8,587 nt of DNA from DASUGM01 sp036274055 (GTDB lineage: Bacteria > Acidobacteriota > Vicinamibacteria > Vicinamibacterales > SCN-69-37): positions 1-8,587 of the forward strand of contig DASUGM010000117.1 of NCBI GenBank assembly GCA_036274055.1, read 5' to 3'. The notes beneath the pieces were generated by a model. That model worked only from the letters and a program-made list of their open reading frames with translations. It was not told the origin of the DNA and searched no databases. Positions 1 through 8,560 of this stretch are shown here, piece after piece; the first letter of the stretch is position 1, and each line of letters begins with the position of its first letter. Made by a program: the position numbers and the translations under genes.

Positions 1-1191
1 CCCGTCCCCCTCTATTACTCCGACCCGGCGATGAGCACGTTTGAGGCGACGGTCGTGGCGTGTGAGGAGCGTGACGGCAAGCCGCACGTCGTCCTCGATC
101 GCACGGCGTTCTATCCGACCTCCGGCGGACAGCCGTTCGACACCGGGCGGCTCGGCTCAGTTCGCGTCCTCGACGTCGTCGAGCAGGACGACGGGACCAT
201 CGCGCACGTGACCTCGGCGCCGATCGCGCCCGGCACCGTCGTGCACGGCGACATCGACTGGGCGCGGCGTTTCGACCACATGCAGCAGCACACCGGCCAG
301 CACATGCTCTCGGCCGCGTTCGATCAGCTGCAGCGGGTGCGCACCGTCAGCTTCCACCTCGGTGCCGAGTCGTCGACGATCGATTTGGCGCGCGAAGTCA
401 CGGCGGCCGAAATCGCCGCCGCCGAGGCCGAATGCAATCGCATCGTGTTCGAGGATCGCCCGATCTCGATCCGGTTCGTCTCCGAGGAAGAAGCGAAGAC
501 GTTGCCGCTCCGGAAGGAGTCGCTCCGGCCGGGCCGGCTCCGGCTGATCGAGATTGCCGATTTCGATCTCTCGGCGTGTGGCGGCACGCATGTGGCCCGA
601 ACCGGTCAGGTCGGCATGGTCGCGGTCGCCGGCTGGGAGCGGTTCAAGGGCGGATCGCGCGTCTCGTTCGTCTGCGGCGGGCGGGCATTGCGATCGCATG
701 CGGCCCTGCGCGACATCGTCGCCGGGGCGACGCGGACGCTGTCGGTGGCCGCGGCGGAGATCGCGCCGACGCTGGAGCGGCTGCAGGCCGAGGTACGCGA
801 GGCCGCGCGGACCGTCAAACGGTTGGAAGGCGAGCTGGCGGTGCACCAGGCGGCCGATTTTCGCGCCGGCGCGGAAACCATCGGGGCCTGTCGCGGCGTC
901 TTAAAGGTCATCGCCGGCCGCGACGCGGCCGCCCTCAAGACGATCGCCCAGGCAATTGTGAGCGAACCCGGTTTTGTGGTTGTGTTGGTCGGAGACGGGC
1001 AACCCGCGCCGGTCGTGATCGCGCGATCCGCGGATGTCTCGCTTGATGCGGGCGCGTGGATGAAGGGCGCGACGGCCACGCTCGGTGGGCGCGGCGGCGG
1101 ACGGCCCGACGCCGCACAAGGCGGTGTCGCAGCCGCGCCGGAAGCGGTGGTGGAGTATGCACGACAGACGCTTGCTGACGCCTCGAGATAG
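1..1191 (+). CDS. Alanyl-tRNA editing protein, AlaX-L type (5' partial)
   Basis: Free-standing relative of the AlaRS editing domain; the family hydrolyses mischarged Ser-tRNA(Ala) or Gly-tRNA(Ala) in the cytoplasm. Numbering from the ATG at 31: a threonyl/alanyl second-additional-domain core holds HTGQH (H87, H91) and CGGTH (C183, H187), the four expected zinc ligands. A charged helical stretch at about 245-275 could form a coiled coil. The tail (about 290-380) is a DHHA1 domain with the glycine-rich signature at 352-365, close to the GGKGGGRP motif of AlaRS C-Ala. The frame stays open from ATG 31 to base 1 and encodes PVPLYYSDPA. AlaX-L proteins usually begin with a similar LYY.DP segment before the FEATV strand, so the ATG at 31 is probably internal and the start lies off the window. 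Stop TAG at 1189-1191. Family assignment is firm; substrate preference cannot be read. Confidence 0.93.
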   Translation, partial: PVPLYYSDPAMSTFEATVVACEERDGKPHVVLDRTAFYPTSGGQPFDTGRLGSVRVLDVVEQDDGTIAHVTSAPIAPGTVVHGDIDWARRFDHMQQHTGQHMLSAAFDQLQRVRTVSFHLGAESSTIDLAREVTAAEIAAAEAECNRIVFEDRPISIRFVSEEEAKTLPLRKESLRPGRLRLIEIADFDLSACGGTHVARTGQVGMVAVAGWERFKGGSRVSFVCGGRALRSHAALRDIVAGATRTLSVAAAEIAPTLERLQAEVREAARTVKRLEGELAVHQAADFRAGAETIGACRGVLKVIAGRDAAALKTIAQAIVSEPGFVVVLVGDGQPAPVVIARSADVSLDAGAWMKGATATLGGRGGGRPDAAQGGVAAAPEAVVEYARQTLADASR

Positions 1192-1233
1192 GACCGTCCG
1201 AAGTTCGGCCGGCCTGGCCAGATTTCGCTGAGA

Positions 1234-1239
1234 TACAAT
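1234..1239 (+). promoter_or_regulatory. Candidate -10 element (TACAAT) of the MoxR/vWA cluster
   Basis: TACAAT matches the bacterial -10 consensus TATAAT at five of six positions and stands out in otherwise GC-rich sequence. It ends 10 nt before the GTG start at 1250, so transcription would begin about 2-4 nt before the start codon, giving a nearly leaderless mRNA. That fits the lack of any Shine-Dalgarno sequence in 1240-1249. No good -35 hexamer is seen around 1211-1216. The rest of the 58-bp gap (1192-1249) has only short self-complementary bits (CCGAAGTTCGG, GGCCGGCC) and no T-run, so no terminator is called for the preceding gene. Confidence 0.35.
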
Positions 1240-1249
1240 CCCGGCTCCC

Positions 1250-3553
1250 GTGTTCGACGCCCTCTTTCGCGCTCTCTTCAAGTACGAGCGGCTCGTCTTC
1301 GAGCAGGGCGACTTTGTACTGGGCGCCTCGCGCTCGATGTGGCTGACCGCGACGATCGTCGCGGCGCTGGCGCTCTTCGCGGTCTGGACCTACCGGCAAC
1401 TGGCGGCGGTCACCGGCCGCGATCGGATCGTGCTGATCACGACCCGCACCGCGCTCTTCCTGCTCGCGCTGTTCGCGCTGCTCCGGCCGACGCTCCTGCT
1501 CAAGGTCGCGGTGCCGCAACAGAATTTCGTGGCCATCCTGCTCGACGATTCGAGCAGCATGCGCGTCGCCGATGAGAACGGCGGCCCGCGCCGCGCCTTC
1601 GTCGAAGATCAACTCGGCCGTCCCGACGGTCCGCTGCTGACCGCGCTCGGCAAGCGCTTCGTGCCCCGCGTGTTCCGATTCTCGACCTCCGCCGAGCGGC
1701 TGCAGTCGACCGCCGACCTCACCTTCGCGGGTACCGGCACGCGCATGGGCGACGCGCTCAATCGCGTCCGCGACGAGCTCAGCGGCCTGCCGGTCGCCGG
1801 CGTGGTCCTGGTCAGCGACGGCGCCGACAACGCCGAGACGCCGATGGACGAAGCGATCGCCGGCCTCAAGGCGCAGGGGATGCCGGTGTTCGCCGTCGGC
1901 GTCGGCAAGGAGCGGCTGACGCGAGACGTCGAGGTCACGCGGGTTGAAACACCGCGGCGCACGCTCAAGGGCACGTCGCTCGTGCTCGATGTCGTCGTCA
2001 CGCAGACCGGCTATCGCGGCACCAAGCTGCCGCTGATCGTCGAAGAGGGCGGCAGAATCATCAGCCAGCAGGACCTGACCCTGGCCGGCGACGGCGAGGC
2101 GCAAACGGTGAAGGTGCGCTTCAAGGCCGGCGACGTCGGGCCGCGCGTGTTCCGCTTCCGCGTGCCGGTGCAGGGCGCCGAGGAAGTCACGCAGAACAAT
2201 CAGCGCGACGTCCTCATCGACGTCTACAACCGCCGCGAGAAGATTCTCTACCTCGAGGGCGAACCGCGGCCCGAACCCAAGTTCGTCCGTCAGGCGACCG
2301 ATCTCGACGACAACCTGCAGGTCGTGCTGTTGCAGCGGACCGCGCAGGCCACGGTCAGCGCGCCCGACAAGTTCCTGCGCCTGGGCGTCGACAACGGCGA
2401 GGAACTCGTCAACGGCTTCCCGATGACGCGCGAGGAGCTGTTCCAGTACCGGTCGATCATTCTCGGCAGCGTCGAAGCCGCCGCCTTCACGCCCGAGCAG
2501 CAGCGCATGCTGGAAGATTTCGTCGACGTCCGCGGCGGCAGCCTGCTCGCGCTCGGCGGCGCCTTCTCCTTCGCCGAAGGCGGCTGGGGCGGCACGCCGT
2601 TGTCCGACGCGTTGCCGGTGGTGATCGAGCGCGGCACGATGAAGCCGACGTATCCGCCGATCGAGTTGATCGTCCGGCCGACGCGCGCCGGCCAGGGCCA
2701 CGCGGCGACGCAGATCACGGACAAGGACGACGAAGCGGCGGCCAAATGGCGCGAGTTGCCGCCCCTGTCGTCGGTCAACTCGCTGCGCGAGCTCAAGCCC
2801 GGCGCGACCGTGCTGCTGAGCGGGCTCGACGAAAAGGGCCGCGAACAGATCGTGCTCGCCTACCAGCGCTACGGCAAGGGCAAGACGCTGGTGCTGCAGC
2901 CGCAGGACACGTGGATCTGGCGGATGCACGCGAAGATGGATGTCGAGGACAAGACGCATCACATGTTCTGGCAGCGGCTGGCGCGCTGGCTGACCGACGG
3001 CGTGCCCGATCGCGTGATGGTGTCGGCGACGCCGGATCACGTGCAGAAGGGCGAGCCGATTACGCTCACCGCCGAGGTCGTCGATCCCGAGTATCGCGGT
3101 GTCAACGACGGCCGGATCAGCGCGCACATCACGGCGCCCTCGGGCAAGGTCGAGACCGTCGTCATGGACTGGACGGTGGAACACGACGGCGAGTATCGCG
3201 GCCGCTTCACGCCGACCGAGGATGGCGTCCACAAGGTCGCGGTGGATGGCGCGGCCAAGGACGGCAAGGACGTCGGACGCGGCACCGCCAACGTCCGCGT
3301 CGCCCCGAGCGACGCCGAGTACTTCGACGCCGCGATGCGCGCACCGCTGCTGCGCCGCATCGCCGAGGAAACCGAAGGCCGTTTTTTCAAGGCCGCGGAG
3401 ACCGCATCGCTGGTCGATGCGATTACCTACAGCGGCAAAGGCATCACCGTCGTCGACGAACGCGAGTTGTGGGACATGCCGATCATGCTGGCGATGTTTC
3501 TGGCGCTGATGGGCGGAGAATGGATGTACCGGCGGTCACGCGGGTTGGCGTAG
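1250..3553 (+). CDS. Membrane-anchored vWA and GATase1-like protein
   Basis: Protein of 767 aa starting at GTG; the conserved-looking N-terminus (MFDALFRALFKYE) supports this start despite no Shine-Dalgarno. Two TM helices (about 31-47 and 66-84) are followed by a vWA domain (about 92-225) with a MIDAS: DDSSS gives D99-x-S101-x-S103, a Thr at 162 or 164, and D190 in VSDG. A beta-rich, Ig/CARDB-like segment spans about 226-325. A GATase1-like region (about 330-460) begins at KILYLEGEP and carries the FVDVRGGSLLALGG strand. A second beta domain (about 590-685) precedes a C-terminal TM helix (about 743-757) and an RRSR tail. Positive charges between TM1 and TM2 and in the tail place the large middle part outside the cytoplasm. 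The protein has no cysteine, so the GATase-like part cannot use a Cys nucleophile. Databases often label such proteins glutamine amidotransferase; binding or scaffolding is more likely. First gene of the cluster, 9 bp before DUF4159. Confidence 0.88.
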   Translation: MFDALFRALFKYERLVFEQGDFVLGASRSMWLTATIVAALALFAVWTYRQLAAVTGRDRIVLITTRTALFLLALFALLRPTLLLKVAVPQQNFVAILLDDSSSMRVADENGGPRRAFVEDQLGRPDGPLLTALGKRFVPRVFRFSTSAERLQSTADLTFAGTGTRMGDALNRVRDELSGLPVAGVVLVSDGADNAETPMDEAIAGLKAQGMPVFAVGVGKERLTRDVEVTRVETPRRTLKGTSLVLDVVVTQTGYRGTKLPLIVEEGGRIISQQDLTLAGDGEAQTVKVRFKAGDVGPRVFRFRVPVQGAEEVTQNNQRDVLIDVYNRREKILYLEGEPRPEPKFVRQATDLDDNLQVVLLQRTAQATVSAPDKFLRLGVDNGEELVNGFPMTREELFQYRSIILGSVEAAAFTPEQQRMLEDFVDVRGGSLLALGGAFSFAEGGWGGTPLSDALPVVIERGTMKPTYPPIELIVRPTRAGQGHAATQITDKDDEAAAKWRELPPLSSVNSLRELKPGATVLLSGLDEKGREQIVLAYQRYGKGKTLVLQPQDTWIWRMHAKMDVEDKTHHMFWQRLARWLTDGVPDRVMVSATPDHVQKGEPITLTAEVVDPEYRGVNDGRISAHITAPSGKVETVVMDWTVEHDGEYRGRFTPTEDGVHKVAVDGAAKDGKDVGRGTANVRVAPSDAEYFDAAMRAPLLRRIAEETEGRFFKAAETASLVDAITYSGKGITVVDERELWDMPIMLAMFLALMGGEWMYRRSRGLA

Positions 3554-3558
3554 GGAGA
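3552..3558 (+). promoter_or_regulatory. Shine-Dalgarno of the DUF4159 gene
   Basis: AGGGAGA overlaps the TAG stop of the preceding gene and sits 4 nt before the ATG at 3563. It fixes this ATG as the start and suggests translational coupling. An ATG at 3559 is in another frame and is not used. Confidence 0.7.
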
Positions 3559-3562
3559 ATGT

Positions 3563-4318
3563 ATGAGACGGCTCAAGTTCGGCCTGATCGTCGCAGTGCT
3601 CCTCGTCGTGGTGGCAGGCGCTGTGCCGTTCGCGCAGCGCGGCGGCTACAGCAACATGTCCTACAGCGGCAACGTCCGCTACGACGGCAGGTTCACCTTC
3701 GTCCGGATGAGCTATCCCTGGGGCCGGGGTCGCGGCGCGCCATGGGCGCATGACTACCCGCGCGGCGAAGAGCACTTCCTCAAGATCTTCAGCGAGCTGA
3801 CCAACGTCCAGGCGCACCTCACCGAGAGCAGCGTCATGACGTTCAGCGATCCGGAGCTGTTCAAGTTCCCGATCGCCTACATGGCCGAGCCCGGCTACTG
3901 GTATCTCTCTACCGAACAGGAAGTGAAGAATCTGCGCTCGTACCTGCTCAAGGGCGGGTTTCTGATTTTCGACGACTTCCGCGGCGGCGGCGAGTGGGCG
4001 AACCTCGACTTGCAGATGAGCCGGGCGTTTCCTGAGGGCCGGTGGATCGACATCGACGCCAATCATCCGATCTTCCATTCGTTCTTCGAGATCAACTCGC
4101 TCGACATCATCCCGCAGGCCTACGACGCCGGCCGGCCGATTTTCCGCGGCCTGTTCGTCGACAACGATCCGAACAAGCGGATGATGGCGATCGCCGGCTT
4201 CAACAGCGACATGTCGGAGTTCTGGGAATGGTCGGACACCGGCTACGCGCCGATCGAGGCCAACAACGAAGCCTACAAGCTCGGGATCAACTTGTTCATG
4301 TACGGGATAACGCACTAA
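3563..4318 (+). CDS. Exported DUF4159 protein
   Basis: Protein of 251 aa. The N-terminus MRRLKFG followed by a hydrophobic stretch (about 7-22) is a signal peptide; AGA at 18-20 or PFA at 22-24 are possible cleavage sites. The mature part matches DUF4159 from memory: FTFVRMSYPWG (45-55), PIAYMAEPGYWYLS (103-116), the strand LRSYLLKGGFLIFDD (124-138) with paired D137/D138, and NHPIFHSFFEI (167-177). The family has no established biochemical role. The YLLKGGFLIFDD strand resembles the equivalent strand in the two GATase1-like neighbours, suggesting a related Rossmann-like fold with no cysteine. DUF4159 genes are commonly found beside MoxR/DUF58/vWA genes, and the preceding gene is only 9 bp away, so one functional unit is likely. 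Expected location is periplasmic, free or tethered by an uncleaved N-terminus. Confidence 0.9.
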   Translation: MRRLKFGLIVAVLLVVVAGAVPFAQRGGYSNMSYSGNVRYDGRFTFVRMSYPWGRGRGAPWAHDYPRGEEHFLKIFSELTNVQAHLTESSVMTFSDPELFKFPIAYMAEPGYWYLSTEQEVKNLRSYLLKGGFLIFDDFRGGGEWANLDLQMSRAFPEGRWIDIDANHPIFHSFFEINSLDIIPQAYDAGRPIFRGLFVDNDPNKRMMAIAGFNSDMSEFWEWSDTGYAPIEANNEAYKLGINLFMYGITH

Positions 4319-4389
4319 GGGCTCATGACTCAGGGCTCACGGCTCAGCGTCCGCTGAGTTCCGAGCCGTGAGCCGTGAGCCCTGAGCCA
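4319..4389 (+). repeat. Heptamer-built inverted repeat, element 1
   Basis: Begins on the base after the DUF4159 stop. The left arm is four 7-bp units: GGGCTCA, TGACTCA, GGGCTCA, CGGCTCA (4319-4346). A 15-nt centre follows (4347-4361), then four inverted units: CGAGCCG, TGAGCCG, TGAGCCC, TGAGCCA (4362-4389). Arms 4329-4346 and 4369-4386 are perfectly complementary over 18 bp. A smaller apical hairpin, CTCAGC-GTCC-GCTGAG (4343-4358), can form inside and competes for the last 4 bp of the long stem. There is no T-run after the stem, so it does not look like a classical terminator. It could act as an mRNA-stabilising or partial attenuating hairpin between DUF4159 and moxR; function is inferred only. 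Confidence 0.9.
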
Positions 4390-4394
4390 ACAGC

Positions 4395-4399
4395 GAGGA
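4395..4399 (+). promoter_or_regulatory. Shine-Dalgarno of moxR (decides GTG start)
   Basis: GAGGA lies 3 nt before GTG 4403. The in-frame ATG at 4436 (codon 12) has only weak purine sequence upstream. The spacing to GTG is tight, so GTG is preferred but not certain. Confidence 0.5.
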
Positions 4400-4402
4400 A
4401 TC

Positions 4403-5443
<1,041 letters not shown>

Positions 5444-5535
5444 TTAGGCCCTTGGCGCTAGGCCCTAGGCCCTGGGAGGTTCTCAGCTCTCAGTGCGTCG
5501 CTAGGGCCTGACGCCCAGGGCCCTGGGCCTGATCT
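5444..5535 (+). repeat. Heptamer-built inverted repeat, element 2
   Basis: Fills the whole moxR-DUF58 gap, starting after the TGA and ending on the base before ATG 5536. The left 35 bp read as five 7-bp units: TTAGGCC, CTTGGCG, CTAGGCC, CTAGGCC, CTGGGAG. A 22-nt centre (5479-5500) includes two further units, TCTCAGC and TCTCAGT (5481-5494). The right 35 bp are again five units: CTAGGGC, CTGACGC, CCAGGGC, CCTGGGC, CTGATCT. The segment 5447-5468 is complementary to 5501-5522 at 19 of 22 positions, with one further position able to form G-U in RNA. The 3' arm lies where a ribosome-binding site would be expected, so a hairpin here could influence DUF58 translation. No terminator-like T-run is present. 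Confidence 0.85.
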
Positions 5536-6444
5536 ATGGAAACGCATCTGGTTCCCGGCGCGCGCTTCGTCGATCCGAAAGTGCTCGCGCGGATCAAGGA
5601 TCTCGAGCTGCTGGCGCGCTGGGTCGTCGACGGCCTGATCAACGGCCTGCACCGCGCGCCGCACTTTGGCGCCTCGATCGATTTCGCCGAGCACCGCGGC
5701 TACGTCGCCGGCGACGACATCCGCCGCGTCGACTGGAAGCTCTACGCGCGCACCGATCGCTACTTCGTCAAACAGTACGAAGCCGACACCAACTCCAATT
5801 TCTGCGCGCTGGTCGACTGCTCGAAGTCGATGGGCTTCGCCAGCCAGGGCGTCTCGAAGCTCGACTACGCGAAGTTCATGATTGCCTGCCTCGCCTACCT
5901 GTCACAGCGGCAGCGCGACCGCGTCGGCATCATCACCTTCGACGAGGACGTCCTGACGCACGTGCCGCCGTCGGCGAAGCACTTCAACGTGCTGCTGCAC
6001 ACGCTCGATCGCGCCAAACCGGAAAAGCCCGGGCGGCTGCTCGCCAATCTGACCAAGCTGGCCGAGCACTTCAGGCGCCGCAGCATCATCGCGCTGGTCT
6101 CGGATTTCTACGAAAATCCGGAAGACCTGCTCGAGGCGGTCAAGCCCTACAGCCATCTCGGCAACGATTTGATCATGTTTCACGTGCTCGATCCGGCCGA
6201 GATCGACTTTCCCTACAACGACCCGTCGCGATTCATGGACGTCGAGAGCGGCGAGGAAGTCCCGGTGGTGCCAGAAGTGTTTGCGGCGCAGTACCGGAAG
6301 ATGATTCAGGAGCACATCGAGACGCTGCGCACCAAGTGCTCGGAGTCACGAATCGACTACGTCCTGTTGAACACCGCGAAGCCGCTCGACGAGGCGCTGT
6401 TCAGCTATCTCGGCAATCGCGAGCGGCTGATGCGGGTCCGGTAA
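5536..6444 (+). CDS. Soluble DUF58 protein with vWA MIDAS
   Basis: Protein of 302 aa. The DUF58 signature is clear: SIDFAEHRGY (47-56), AGDDIRRVDWKLYARTDRYF (58-77) and VKQYEAD (78-84). It continues into a vWA-like fold with MIDAS D94-C-S96-K-S98 and D190 in LVSDF. Many DUF58 proteins carry N-terminal TM helices; this one begins directly with GARFVDPKVLARI and has none, so it is the short soluble form and should share the cytoplasm with MoxR. Four cysteines (90, 95, 118, 268), one inside the MIDAS loop, contrast with their absence in the other cluster proteins. Start ATG 5536 fits the family N-terminus but has no Shine-Dalgarno; the leader is entirely repeat element 2. It ends 3 nt before the next gene. 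DUF58 is the usual direct partner of MoxR; its molecular role is not established. Confidence 0.94.
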   Translation: METHLVPGARFVDPKVLARIKDLELLARWVVDGLINGLHRAPHFGASIDFAEHRGYVAGDDIRRVDWKLYARTDRYFVKQYEADTNSNFCALVDCSKSMGFASQGVSKLDYAKFMIACLAYLSQRQRDRVGIITFDEDVLTHVPPSAKHFNVLLHTLDRAKPEKPGRLLANLTKLAEHFRRRSIIALVSDFYENPEDLLEAVKPYSHLGNDLIMFHVLDPAEIDFPYNDPSRFMDVESGEEVPVVPEVFAAQYRKMIQEHIETLRTKCSESRIDYVLLNTAKPLDEALFSYLGNRERLMRVR

Positions 6445-6447
6445 GCC

Positions 6448-8550
6448 ATGGCGTTTCTCGCCCCCCTGTTCTTGATCGGCGCCGCGGCGATCGCGGTGCC
6501 GATCATCGTTCATCTCATCCAGCGCGAGCGCAAGGACGTCATCGAGTTTCCATCGCTGATGTTCATCCGGCGGATTCCATATCAGTCGGTCGAGCGCCGC
6601 AGGATTCACAACTGGTGGCTGCTGCTGCTCCGTGCCGGCGCGATGCTGCTGCTGGTTGCCGCGTTCGCCCGGCCGTTCCTGAAACAGGATCCGGTCAAGG
6701 CCGCGGCCGCGACCAGCGGCGCGCGCGAGGTCGTCATCCTGCTCGATCGATCCGCGAGCATGGGCTACGGCGACCACTGGACGCGCGCCCAGGCCGAAGC
6801 TCACAAGATTGTCGCCGGGCTCGGCGGCGACGATCAGGGAACGCTCGTGCTGTTCGACGACGGCCCCGAAGAGACGGTGCGCGCGACCTCGAATCGCGGC
6901 CTCCTCGACGCCGCCATCGACAACGCCAAGGTGACCTCGGGCTCGACGCGGTACGCGTCGGCGCTCCGCCTCGCGCAAAGCATGCTGACGCGCTCGTCGC
7001 TGCCGCGAAAAGAAGCGGTGCTGATTTCCGACTTCCAGAAGTCGGGCTGGCAGCGGCAGGAGGAAATCCATCTGCCGGAGGGCGCGACGATCACGCCGAT
7101 CACGGTCAACGACATCGAGACCAGCGACGTCGCCGTGACCTCGGTCGCGATCGTGCGCGCGGCGTTCCAGAACGAAGAGCGCGTCACGCTCACCGCCGGC
7201 ATCACCAATCGCGGCGGCACGCCGATCGCCAACGTCCCGGTCAAGCTCGAGATCGACGGCCGCGTGGTCGGCACGCCCAACGTCAGCGTCGGACCGAATG
7301 CGTCGGGCTCGGTCACGTTCGACACGCTCACGGTGTCCGAGTCGCACATGCGCGCCACCGTCACTGCGGCGACCACCGACAAGCTCGCCGCCGACAACGC
7401 GTTTCATTTCGTGCTGTCGCCGAGCCGCCCGATTTCGGTGCTGCTCGTCCAGGGCGAGGGCGCCGGCTCCGACTCGAGTCTCTATCTGACCACCGCGCTC
7501 GACGTCGGCAAGGCGCCGCCGTTCAAGACGGAAGTCGTGCCGGTGTCGCGCGTCGCCCCAGCGAGTTTCGAGCAGCGATCGGTCGTGATCCTCAACGACT
7601 CGGGCGCGCTCTCGACCCCGGCGGCGGAGCGGCTGGCCGCGTTCGTCAAAGCGGGCGGCGGATTGTTCATCATCCTTGGCGAGCACAATCCGCTCGGCAA
7701 CGACACGCTGCTGCTGCCGGGCGCGCTCGGCGCCCCGGTCGATCGCGCCGGTCTGCGGGGCGGCACGCTGGGCTATCTCGACTACAGCCACAAAGTCTTC
7801 GAGCCGTTCAAGGACCCGCGCAACGGCAACTTCACCAACGTGCACTTCTTCAAGTACCGGGCGCTGACGCCGACGGCGACCGACCGCGTGCTCGCGCGCT
7901 TCGACGACGGCGCCGCGGCGGTCACGGAGCGCCGGGTCGGCGACGGGCGAGTGGTCGCGTTCTCGTCGACGCTCGAGGCGCAGCGCTGGAATGACTTCAC
8001 CAACCGCGCGATCTTCGTGCCGCTGCTGCACGAGATGGTGAAATACCTCGCGCAGTACGAGCAGCCCGAGGCTTGGTACACCGTCGGGCGGCTGCTCGAC
8101 ATCTCGCAGCCAATCGGGGCGATCGTGCGCGAAGGTCGCACGGGCGCCGCCGACAGCATCAAGGGCGCGACCGGCATCGTCGTCTCGCCATCGGGCGATC
8201 AGTCGACGCTCGGCGCCGGCGGCGCGCCGTCGATCGAACTGGCCGAGCAGGGCTTCTACTCGGTGCGGCTGCAGAGCGCGGTCGACCGCAAGCCGTTCGC
8301 GGTCGCGGTCAATCTCGACGGCGCCGAATCCGACCTCTCGCCGCTCTCGCCGGCCGATTTTCTCGGCTCGGTGACCGGTCGCGCGGCGGTGACCGCGACC
8401 GGTCAGTCACTCGAGCGTCCCGACCTGACGCCCGAGGACATCGAGAAAAAGCAGTCGATCTGGTGGTTCCTGCTGGTTGCCGGCATCGCGATGCTGCTGG
8501 CCGAGTCCGTGCTGGCGAATCGGCTGTCGCGGCGGCTGCAGCGCGCGTAG
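6448..8550 (+). CDS. BatA-type membrane vWA and GATase1-like protein
   Basis: Protein of 700 aa. The N-terminus (MAFLAPLFLIGAAAIAVPII, then VHLIQRERK) is the aerotolerance-regulator BatA N-terminal domain: TM about 5-23, a strongly basic loop (RERK, RR, ERRR), TM about 57-76 ending in FARPFLK. A vWA domain (about 93-225) has MIDAS D100-x-S102-x-S104, T167 and D195 (ISDF). A CARDB-like beta domain spans about 227-322, then a GATase1-like region (about 328-430) with ISVLLVQGEG and FVKAGGGLFIILGE. A C-terminal TM (about 671-688) ends in a basic tail (NRLSRRLQR). Basic loop and tail inside place the vWA and GATase-like parts outside the cytoplasm. No cysteine, so no GATase catalysis. ATG follows the DUF58 stop by 3 nt without a strong Shine-Dalgarno, suggesting translational coupling. 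It is not simply BatA of the Bat operon, being about twice as long. Confidence 0.9.
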   Translation: MAFLAPLFLIGAAAIAVPIIVHLIQRERKDVIEFPSLMFIRRIPYQSVERRRIHNWWLLLLRAGAMLLLVAAFARPFLKQDPVKAAAATSGAREVVILLDRSASMGYGDHWTRAQAEAHKIVAGLGGDDQGTLVLFDDGPEETVRATSNRGLLDAAIDNAKVTSGSTRYASALRLAQSMLTRSSLPRKEAVLISDFQKSGWQRQEEIHLPEGATITPITVNDIETSDVAVTSVAIVRAAFQNEERVTLTAGITNRGGTPIANVPVKLEIDGRVVGTPNVSVGPNASGSVTFDTLTVSESHMRATVTAATTDKLAADNAFHFVLSPSRPISVLLVQGEGAGSDSSLYLTTALDVGKAPPFKTEVVPVSRVAPASFEQRSVVILNDSGALSTPAAERLAAFVKAGGGLFIILGEHNPLGNDTLLLPGALGAPVDRAGLRGGTLGYLDYSHKVFEPFKDPRNGNFTNVHFFKYRALTPTATDRVLARFDDGAAAVTERRVGDGRVVAFSSTLEAQRWNDFTNRAIFVPLLHEMVKYLAQYEQPEAWYTVGRLLDISQPIGAIVREGRTGAADSIKGATGIVVSPSGDQSTLGAGGAPSIELAEQGFYSVRLQSAVDRKPFAVAVNLDGAESDLSPLSPADFLGSVTGRAAVTATGQSLERPDLTPEDIEKKQSIWWFLLVAGIAMLLAESVLANRLSRRLQRA

Positions 8551-8560
8551 AGGTCGGGTG

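Noticed and set aside
1192..1233. Terminator after the alanyl-tRNA editing gene
   Set aside because: Only very short self-complementary pieces (CCGAAGTTCGG, GGCCGGCC) with loops too small or stems too short, and no T-run.
2240..2700. Active glutamine amidotransferase in the first membrane protein
   Set aside because: The whole protein has no cysteine and no companion synthase domain, so class-I amidotransferase chemistry is not possible.
935..3232. A 765-codon open frame on the - strand opposite the first membrane vWA gene
   Set aside because: The translation is rich in Arg, His, Asp and Ala with no recognisable domain, as expected opposite a GC-rich gene with G/C third positions. The + strand frame has clear TM, MIDAS and GATase-like motifs.
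2746..3753. A 335-codon + strand open frame across the junction of the vWA gene and DUF4159
   Set aside because: Arg-rich frame-shadow crossing a clear stop, Shine-Dalgarno and start junction.
6336..7994. A 552-codon + strand open frame overlapping DUF58 and the BatA-type gene
   Set aside because: Arg-rich product without domains, starting inside DUF58; the overlapping frame has intact vWA and TM features.
6346..8031. A 561-codon open frame on the - strand opposite the BatA-type gene
   Set aside because: Low-complexity Arg/Ala/Asp-rich product spanning the boundary of two real genes; no motif. Shadow of GC-rich codon use.
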